Source of the DNA: an uncultured Lentisphaeria bacterium
GTDB taxonomy: Bacteria; Verrucomicrobiota; Lentisphaeria; JABSQK01; CAJWLW01
NCBI GenBank assembly: GCA_913042885.1
Contig: CAJWLW010000337.1
Location: 1 to 5,181 of the forward strand
DNA: 5,181 bases
Direction of reading: 5' to 3'
In this document: positions 1 to 5,181 of the stretch, piece by piece
Position numbering within the stretch: the stretch's first letter is position 1
How the letters are laid out: each line of letters begins with the position of its first letter
Program-made: the position numbers and the translations under genes
Notes under the pieces: model-generated
What the model was told of the DNA's origin: nothing
Databases searched by the model: none
Seen by the model: only the letters and a program-made list of their open reading frames with translations

Positions 1-2309
1 CTGATGATCAAGTGCACGGGCTTCCATACGCCACCCATGCCTTCGGTGTTGCGGACGCGCACGGCCAGCGGATCGTCACCGCGCAGCTTTACATCATTCA
101 AAGGCACAACGAAAGGCGCCAGCCAGATCTCGGACGTCGGCATACCGGTGCTTTTAAGGGTATGTTCGAAAACCTGCCAGCCGTTGAGGTAAACCCATGC
201 GTCCTCGTCGCAGGCGCTGAAGTGCAGATACTTGAACGACCTGGCCCGTCGCGCTTCGGTCAGCGGCAGTGTGGTGCGGTACCAGCCGTAGCCGGGGTCG
301 TTGCCCCAGCCGCCACCTGCGGCGCGTGTGTAGCCCAGCCCCACCTGCACCGATTCCCATTGACTGTCGTCGGTATCCGGTTCGAACCATTTGCCAGACA
401 AGCCCTTGTCTGCAGCTGACGGATTGGGGCCCAGCAATGTTGCTTGATCGACATCGACCAGCTTGAAGCGCCATGGCTCGTCGAGCGTCACGATCTCGAT
501 GTTCTCGACGTCGAGGTTGGCGATCGCTTCCTCCGGCGGCATGTCCTTGTGGCCAAGGTCCTGCAGGGCGATGATGCGACGTGCCATCTCGCGGCGGATC
601 GCGTCGAGGTCGCCCTTGGCCGCGTCGAGGTTTTTGAGCCATTCATGGCTTTCGGCAATCAACGGTTCATCGGGGAAACGCCCGAGCGCTTCGTTCAACG
701 TCGCCAGGAGGGTGGTGAGATAGCGCACGTCATCGACGCCCTCGCGAAAGCCCTCCCAGTGCAGCGTGTCGACGACGCCGCCGTCGGTGCGAAAAACCAT
801 ACCGAAATACATGGCTTGACTGGCGCCGTCGCCGCCGATATGGATATACGCCCAGTTCATGACGCCGTCGAAGCCCATGCGCCACAGGCCCAGGCCTTCC
901 TGCCGTCGCTGCCACTGCGGCATCACCGGACGCAGCGTGGTGTAGGTGAAGATCTTGCGGCCAAGCCGATGTACCCCGTCGATCGCCTGGCGGTACTTCT
1001 CACGGTCCACGTCATGTTCAAAGTTGATCAGTTGCGCGAACTCGTCGTTGCGGCGCAGCGACTCGTCGGCGCCAATCTCGTTCTGCTTGGCGAAATGTTC
1101 CAGGGGCGTACTGATATCGACGTGCATGACGGGCCGGTGCAGCGTGTCGCCGACGATCTTGAAGAAATCATGGCAGGCGACGAAGACCTTGCCGCCGCCG
1201 TCGTGGATAGCCTCCATGCTGTCGCGCTCCGAGGCCAGCCACTCGCCCCACGCTTCGTCCTGCGCGGTCCAGTAGAGATCGGGGTATCCCGCCTGTTTGC
1301 CCCAGGCCATCACCTTGCGGACTGTTTCAATGCGCTCGGCCTTCTCCTCGTCCGTCAGTGTCCGCGCCACCGGTTCGGCGGCGGCACTCATCGTGTACAG
1401 GGACACGCCCGGACCGATCCCCGCTTCTTCCCGCACTGCCAGGATTTCCTCCAGTTTACTGTAGTCCAGCGTTCCGTCCGGCCGTTGATGGACGCCATCG
1501 TAGATGTTCGGGTTCGACAGGCCGTGTTTCAGCATGTTCCTGCATTCGGCGATGTATTGCTGCTTGTTGATCCAGGCCAGGTTTGACCATTGCCCGGTGC
1601 GCCAGTCCTCCGACTCGTCGTCGACGAGCCTCACCGGGTAGTAGATCGAATACTCGAACATCGGTGCCTGCAGATCGAAGGGATAGACCTCGACAGCCAG
1701 TTCCAGCGACGTCGGTTCACTGTTGGCCGGCAGGATGCGCACGGTCGTGCGGTAGGTTCCCGGATCGGTGTGGTCGGGGATGTGCACGGTGATCCAGAAC
1801 TGCGTACGATTGACGATGTCCACCGCCTGCAGCTCTTGGGCGTCACGCAGTTCTCCGCGCGCCACGTTTTTCATCGCCTCCGGATTGTCCGCTGTCGGCG
1901 CCGGTTCGATGGCCAGGAAGCCTGGGTCGTACACCAGCAGCATGGGCATCGCCACAGACGGTCCGGCCGACGAACGGACGTGGTATTCCTTCACTATGCG
2001 TACGTCGACGGCGTCTTCAGGCCACTGCCCGTCGTCGCCTTTGATCGGCTCGACTTCGATGCGTACCGTTTCAAGCGGCTTCGCGGCCGTGACCACGAAA
2101 GACGCTGGCTCGTACTGCCCCCGGCAGCCGGACAGCTTGATCTCCCTGGTTTCTTTGCACACCGATGGCAGCGGCTCGGCGGGCAGGATCAGGTGGTTCG
2201 TCACTGCCGGCTCGACGACATGGACCGTGTAGTCGGCGCCGTTACCAATGGCCGTGAGTACGGTTGACATTGCGAGGATTCCCAAGGTTTGTTTGTTGAG
2301 GATGTACAT
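1..2309 (-). CDS. Secreted GH123/DUF4091-like glycoside hydrolase with C-terminal galactose-binding-like domain (3' end outside window)
   Basis: This frame stays open for 769 codons from ATG at 2309 to the left edge, with no stop, so the C-terminus is missing. The start is set by AGGAGA five bases upstream. Residues 1-25 look like a Sec signal peptide: Lys6, a hydrophobic stretch at about 8-22, and possible cleavage near Gly22 or Ala25, so export is inferred. Residues 26 to about 215 resemble the beta-sandwich N-terminal domain of GH123/DUF4091 proteins (GQYEPASFVV; DPGTYRTTVRI; ending PFDLQAP near 216). A TIM-barrel-like region follows. It holds YWTAQDEAW with adjacent Asp351-Glu352, matching the Asp-Glu pair that GH123 enzymes use for substrate-assisted hydrolysis of N-acetylgalactosaminides. 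It also holds FDGVMNWAY (480-488) and HWEGFREGVDD (517-527), a typical DUF4091 signature. From about residue 605 a GH2-like sugar-binding sandwich begins (dDSQWE, GWYRTTLPL, DEDAWVYLNG, LAVRVRN). The fold family is fairly sure; the substrate is not known and could differ from GalNAc. It is probably the last of three co-transcribed genes visible here. Confidence 0.85.
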   Translation of the reverse strand, partial: MYILNKQTLGILAMSTVLTAIGNGADYTVHVVEPAVTNHLILPAEPLPSVCKETREIKLSGCRGQYEPASFVVTAAKPLETVRIEVEPIKGDDGQWPEDAVDVRIVKEYHVRSSAGPSVAMPMLLVYDPGFLAIEPAPTADNPEAMKNVARGELRDAQELQAVDIVNRTQFWITVHIPDHTDPGTYRTTVRILPANSEPTSLELAVEVYPFDLQAPMFEYSIYYPVRLVDDESEDWRTGQWSNLAWINKQQYIAECRNMLKHGLSNPNIYDGVHQRPDGTLDYSKLEEILAVREEAGIGPGVSLYTMSAAAEPVARTLTDEEKAERIETVRKVMAWGKQAGYPDLYWTAQDEAWGEWLASERDSMEAIHDGGGKVFVACHDFFKIVGDTLHRPVMHVDISTPLEHFAKQNEIGADESLRRNDEFAQLINFEHDVDREKYRQAIDGVHRLGRKIFTYTTLRPVMPQWQRRQEGLGLWRMGFDGVMNWAYIHIGGDGASQAMYFGMVFRTDGGVVDTLHWEGFREGVDDVRYLTTLLATLNEALGRFPDEPLIAESHEWLKNLDAAKGDLDAIRREMARRIIALQDLGHKDMPPEEAIANLDVENIEIVTLDEPWRFKLVDVDQATLLGPNPSAADKGLSGKWFEPDTDDSQWESVQVGLGYTRAAGGGWGNDPGYGWYRTTLPLTEARRARSFKYLHFSACDEDAWVYLNGWQVFEHTLKSTGMPTSEIWLAPFVVPLNDVKLRGDDPLAVRVRNTEGMGGVWKPVHLII

Positions 2310-2314
2310 GATTA

Positions 2315-2320
2315 TCTCCT
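2315..2320 (-). promoter_or_regulatory. Ribosome binding site of the GH123-like gene
   Basis: On the minus strand AGGAGA sits five bases before the ATG at 2309. It selects this start over the in-frame ATG at codon 14, which would remove most of the signal peptide. Confidence 0.8.
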
Positions 2321-2366
2321 GTGTTGTTGATCGTCAAGTGTTCGATTGGGTACAGATTTGGGCGTG

Positions 2367-4622
2367 CTACCGGTCCTGGCAACTGAACATCTCGCCCTTT
2401 GCCCGGCCAATCCGAGCGTAGGCGGCGATGACATCGAGATTGTAACTGTTGAGCGTTGCCAAGGCGCCGAGGTCGCACCGGTCACGCACGCCTTCGGCAA
2501 AGGTTTCGCAGGCCTTGCGCATCAAGGTCTCCGATTGGTCCAGGTGCCTGGTCACCGCTGAACGTCCCGCGTCGAGATCGTCGAAACTTCCGCTGCCCTG
2601 TGCTGCTGTTGCTTCGAGGTCGGCGCTGCGCGCGCGAAACAGATGCGACACGGACTGGCAGTAATAAACAGCGTGACGCGTGTGACGTTCGAGTGCGATC
2701 AGGTTGTCCCGTCCGGCGGCACGACTCACACGGATGGCCTGGGCCAGGTCGTCGGAGCTTTTTTCATATTCTTTTGCGATTTCGTCCAATCGTTTGCTCC
2801 TTTCGGAACGGTCCGGCATGTCCTCCCAGAAGACGGAAATCCATCCTGGCACGGGAAAAGACACGCAGAAGACCTCGCGGTGCATCTGTTCGGTAACCTG
2901 TTCGATTCGGCGGAACGCCCGCATGATATGCGGCATGGCACGCTGGCCGCACACCGGTTCGTAGAGGTGCCGGTAGGCCTTGTGCGGTGTCCACCCTTTC
3001 TCCCACGCGGTATGGGCGAGATAGTGGAACGTCGGCAACAGGTTCGAGTGTTGCCACTGGCGTGTCTGAAAACCGCGGGCACCCACGTTGCGCACCCCTT
3101 CAATGATCTTGTGAACGGATGATCCCGTCAATTGGGGCAGCAACCCGATGTTGTCATCTTCGGCGCTGACCACAACGCTGTATTGGATTGCCTCAGGGTC
3201 CTCCTGCTTGAGGGTATCGGTGCGACTGGCAACGTAGAACGGCATGTAGCCGTAGGCGGCGACGTATCGGCTGCCATGGGGAAAGACGAGCGGTAGAAAA
3301 CGATGCAGCTCGGCGGACAGGCCGTAAGGTGAGACGGTGGTGCCGCGGCGTGCCTTGCTGAGATCAAGGCCGCGCTCATTGATCAGGTGATCCAGGGCGT
3401 ACAGAATGACGATGTCACCGCGCACCTCGTGCACCGCACGGTCGGCGACGGCTTTCTTACCCTCGGCATCGCGGGCGGCTTCCTTACCCTCGGCATGGCG
3501 GGCGGCTTCCTTCTGCAGGGTTTCCAGCGACATGACTTTGCTGAGACCGTATTTCTTGTCGAGAATACGCCAGGCGCGTTCACAGTCGCCGCTTGAGCCG
3601 CCGAACTCGGTCGAGGAAAAGAAAAAAGCGTCGGCCTCGGAAAAGGCGTCGATATGTGCCTGAAGGTTGGTCAGGACGGCATCCAGGAACACCGGGTTCC
3701 TGACGCTCATGCAGCGGCCGGTTTCGACATCGGGCCCTTCACGCCAGATGCCGTATCCGATACGATGTATGGGGGTGGGCTTGGTCTTGTGTTGCGGCTT
3801 GGTCAGTTCGCGGATGCGCTGGCGTATGGCGGGATCGAAATCGGCCGCTGCACCGGAAACGAGGCATTGCATCCCGCGGTCATGTGCCATACGAAAGACT
3901 TTGCGGGCGTAAGCCTGGCCGGCTTTGATGCGCTGGTCGTATGAGCCCTGGCGAATCAGCTGCGGATTGACGAATACCCCGTGTTTCGCGTCACCGGATG
4001 CGGCAAACAGGTGGTACCCGGGGTGGTCGGGCTTGATTTCGGGACGCCACCCGAAGTTCGTCTCAGCCAGTGTCTTTCTGGCGCCGCGGAATCGCAGGTC
4101 GATAAACGGATCGAACGGTCGTACGCAGAACAGAATTCCGTTGTACCGCAGCTTGGCCAGTTGATCGATCAGCATCCGGTAGTCCTCGGCGGGCCAGGCA
4201 CATTCATTGTTGGCAAAGTCATTGTATGTCCGGAACGTACGGATTTTCAGATCCGGTTCGCAGCGAGTCGTTTTTTTGGGGAAAGAGAGTGCCGCCGGCC
4301 GATCAGGCAGGATGTCGCCATGCAGTTGGTAACGGACCCCCCAGCGCTCGACCAGGTCATAAACGCCCCACAGTACGGCAATGGGCGCCCCGCCTTCAAT
4401 GGCAAACGTGTTGCGGTCGATCCATCGAAAGGCGTACCCCTGATCGGACAGGCCATCTGCTTTGAGGTCCAGCACAACGGTGATGCCCGTCGCCTTTCGC
4501 CGGGTCGCGACGATCCGCGGTCGATGTTTGAAAAGTTGCTTTGTGTATTGCGCCAACTCCTGCGCTGCATGACGCACGAGCCGGCGTGGTTTCGAACCGA
4601 TAACGATGCGATGGATTTTCAT
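2367..4622 (-). CDS. Uncharacterised glycoside-hydrolase-like protein with GH67/GH20-type N-terminal domain, no signal peptide
   Basis: Complete 751-residue protein. Residues 1 to about 115 look like the alpha/beta domain preceding the barrel in alpha-glucuronidases (GH67) and GH20-type enzymes: IVIGSKP, HAAQELAQYTKQL, and the typical APIAVLWGVYDLVERWGVRY at 79-98. A TIM-barrel-like part follows from about 125 (EDYRMLIDQLAKLRYNGILF at 146-165; AYARKVFRMAHDRGM at 237-251). SSTEFGG at 336-342 puts Glu339 at the end of a predicted strand, a candidate catalytic acid. VVVSAEDDNIG at 483-493 offers further acidic residues. From about 520 the chain is mostly helical (NLLPTFHYLAHTAWEKG), recalling the C-terminal helical domains of GH67 and NAGLU-like enzymes. 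Charged residues 372-389 are a tandem repeat. The start is firm: AGGAA lies five bases upstream, and the frame is closed by TGA 19 codons before ATG with no other usable start. No signal peptide is visible, so a cytoplasmic location is inferred. No specific family, substrate or activity can be assigned from sequence alone; GH67, GH115 and DUF4838-type relatives are all possible. Confidence 0.85.
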   Translation of the reverse strand: MKIHRIVIGSKPRRLVRHAAQELAQYTKQLFKHRPRIVATRRKATGITVVLDLKADGLSDQGYAFRWIDRNTFAIEGGAPIAVLWGVYDLVERWGVRYQLHGDILPDRPAALSFPKKTTRCEPDLKIRTFRTYNDFANNECAWPAEDYRMLIDQLAKLRYNGILFCVRPFDPFIDLRFRGARKTLAETNFGWRPEIKPDHPGYHLFAASGDAKHGVFVNPQLIRQGSYDQRIKAGQAYARKVFRMAHDRGMQCLVSGAAADFDPAIRQRIRELTKPQHKTKPTPIHRIGYGIWREGPDVETGRCMSVRNPVFLDAVLTNLQAHIDAFSEADAFFFSSTEFGGSSGDCERAWRILDKKYGLSKVMSLETLQKEAARHAEGKEAARDAEGKKAVADRAVHEVRGDIVILYALDHLINERGLDLSKARRGTTVSPYGLSAELHRFLPLVFPHGSRYVAAYGYMPFYVASRTDTLKQEDPEAIQYSVVVSAEDDNIGLLPQLTGSSVHKIIEGVRNVGARGFQTRQWQHSNLLPTFHYLAHTAWEKGWTPHKAYRHLYEPVCGQRAMPHIMRAFRRIEQVTEQMHREVFCVSFPVPGWISVFWEDMPDRSERSKRLDEIAKEYEKSSDDLAQAIRVSRAAGRDNLIALERHTRHAVYYCQSVSHLFRARSADLEATAAQGSGSFDDLDAGRSAVTRHLDQSETLMRKACETFAEGVRDRCDLGALATLNSYNLDVIAAYARIGRAKGEMFSCQDR
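3456..3509 (-). repeat. 27-bp tandem duplication inside the GH67N-like gene
   Basis: Two adjacent 27-base units, 3456-3482 and 3483-3509, differ at one position only (c at 3470, g at 3497). Being a multiple of three, the duplication keeps the frame and encodes EAARHAEGK followed by EAARDAEGK (residues 372-380 and 381-389). The next residues, KAVADRAV, may be a more decayed continuation. The repeat makes a charged, Ala-rich, probably helical stretch after the segment carrying Glu339. Confidence 0.93.
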
Positions 4623-4627
4623 GGGAA

Positions 4628-4632
4628 TTCCT
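4628..4632 (-). promoter_or_regulatory. Ribosome binding site of the GH67N-like gene
   Basis: On the minus strand AGGAA lies five bases before the ATG at 4622. Together with the in-frame TGA at 4677-4679 it fixes the start of this gene and rules out a longer N-terminus carrying a signal peptide. Confidence 0.7.
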
Positions 4633-4682
4633 GTAAGCTGTTTTTGAATGTTGCCGGGAAAGCAGTGAATGATCGATCAGCG

Positions 4683-5181
4683 TTACACAACAAAGAGTTT
4701 CTGCGGGAGCGTATTGAGCCGCTGTAGCCCCTCGCTTGTAATGAGGTAGGGGTCTTCGACCTTTTTCGTTTCAACCATGACCACCTGATTCGGTTCTGAA
4801 GGTTATCTTTTCGCTCCCGTCCCTGAGCAGGCCGGGGAAACGTGCGGTTGCCGTCATGTCGACGTCGCCGTTTTCCGACACCATCGGGCTGCCGCCGATA
4901 AGTGGTTCCTCGTGGATCTCCAGGCCGACGCTGTGGATGCACCACCAGTTGACAAGCCCATCCTTTTTCAACCGCTCGTCGCAGGCGGTGTAGGCCTCGA
5001 TGGTTGTCATTCCCGGCTTCAACTCCTGCACCAGTGTCTGCACAATACGCCACTCGAACTCGTACAGGTCGACAATCTCTTTTGGCGGTGTGCCGAGGTA
5101 GAACGACCGCTTCCAGTCGGAAACATACGCCTGGCAGGTGACGATCAGATCGAAGAGCACTTCCTGATCGTCGTTCTCCAT
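4683..5181 (-). CDS. M24-family metallopeptidase-like protein (creatinase/Xaa-Pro aminopeptidase fold), 5' end outside window, apparent frameshift
   Basis: The gene enters at the right edge. The Met codon at 5181 is probably internal, because M24 domains have further residues before this point. Numbering from that Met, FDLIVTCQAYVSDWKRSF gives Asp11 and Asp22, eleven residues apart as in the M24 metal site. IHSVGLEIHEEP supplies His83 and His90, spaced as in the family's GHgiG..iHE motif, and ITFRTE ends in Glu131. PGMTT at 56-60 is the common M24 'kPG.t' element. In this frame the protein stops at TGA 4771-4773 just after Glu131. Changing frame at about 4788 gives 34 further codons reading QVVMVETKKVEDPYLITSEG and LQRLNTLPQKLFVV, ending at TAA 4683-4685. 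This tail has the usual M24 ending, with the last metal ligand Glu in VEDPYLIT. One extra base, or loss of two, explains the break; it may be a true mutation or a sequence error. It could be a peptidase, a creatinase-type hydrolase or an inactive relative. Confidence 0.8.
4786..4791 (-). other. Frameshift position in the M24-like gene
   Basis: On the minus strand the frame encoding ITFRTE ends with GAA at 4791-4789. The frame encoding the typical M24 C-terminus resumes with CAG at 4787-4785, leaving the single T at 4788 unaccounted for. The exact base cannot be fixed without a homologue alignment. There is no long homopolymer or obvious slippery heptamer here, so programmed frameshifting is unlikely. 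Confidence 0.7.

Noticed and set aside
444..1586. 380-codon open frame on the plus strand
   Set aside because: It lies codon-for-codon opposite the GH123-like gene. In that register its stops correspond to sense TTA, CTA and TCA codons, which are rare in GC-rich genes. The minus strand has family motifs, a ribosome site and a signal peptide; the plus frame has none.
1590..2267. 225-codon open frame on the plus strand
   Set aside because: Same antisense register as the frame at 444-1586, opposite the N-terminal domain of the GH123-like gene. No recognisable protein features.
2310..2337. Promoter-like TTGACG, 17 bases, TAATCA ahead of the GH123-like gene on the minus strand
   Set aside because: The -10-like hexamer is poor and overlaps the gap between the Shine-Dalgarno sequence and the ATG, so a transcript from it would lack the ribosome site.
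4670..4679. 10-base palindrome TGATCGATCA in the gap between the M24 and GH67N-like genes
   Set aside because: Too short to support an operator, and with no loop or T run it is not a terminator. It is likely to occur by chance.
3981..4727. 248-codon open frame on the plus strand
   Set aside because: Antisense to the GH67N-like gene, whose minus-strand product has clear domain motifs. The plus-strand product shows none.
4619..5053. 144-codon open frame on the minus strand overlapping the M24 gene
   Set aside because: It is out of frame with both the M24 domain and its C-terminal tail. Its translation is Arg-rich and matches no pattern I recognise.

Overview
The window looks like a piece of a bacterial chromosome with fairly high GC. 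All three genes I can support lie on the minus strand, so they read from the right edge towards the left: (1) the C-terminal half of an M24-family (creatinase / Xaa-Pro aminopeptidase fold) protein, entering at 5181 and ending at 4683 after an apparent frameshift; (2) a complete 751-residue glycoside-hydrolase-like protein with a GH67/GH20-type N-terminal domain, 4622 to 2367; (3) a secreted GH123/DUF4091-like glycosidase with a C-terminal galactose-binding-like sandwich domain, starting at 2309 and running off the left edge without a stop. The gaps between genes are short (60 and 57 bases). Each of the two complete starts has a clear Shine-Dalgarno sequence, and I see no convincing terminator between genes, so the three are probably co-transcribed in the order M24, GH67N-like, GH123-like.

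The taxonomic guess is a polysaccharide-degrading member of the PVC group (Planctomycetota, Verrucomicrobiota, Lentisphaerota or Kiritimatiellota) or a similar lineage. It rests only on the family content: large uncharacterised glycosidases with DUF4091/GH123 and GH67N-like architecture are common there. No RNA gene or phylogenetic marker is present to confirm it.

The likely theme is glycan breakdown. The GH123-like protein has a signal peptide and an adjacent Asp-Glu pair in the right context for the substrate-assisted mechanism of GH123 N-acetylgalactosaminidases, so an exported hexosaminidase-type activity is plausible but unproven. The middle protein has no signal peptide, and an upstream in-frame stop fixes its start, so it should act in the cytoplasm unless it is exported in another way. 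The M24 protein keeps the metal-ligand pattern of a hydrolase, but the last ligand lies beyond a frame change.

Points worth a second look are the frameshift in the M24 gene, a nearly exact 27-bp tandem duplication adding nine residues within the middle gene, the different predicted locations of the two glycosidase-like proteins, and their undefined substrates. Long open frames on the plus strand (444-1586, 1590-2267 and 3981-4727) are antisense shadows. I found no mobile element, CRISPR array, tRNA or rRNA. The only non-coding stretches are the two short intergenic gaps.
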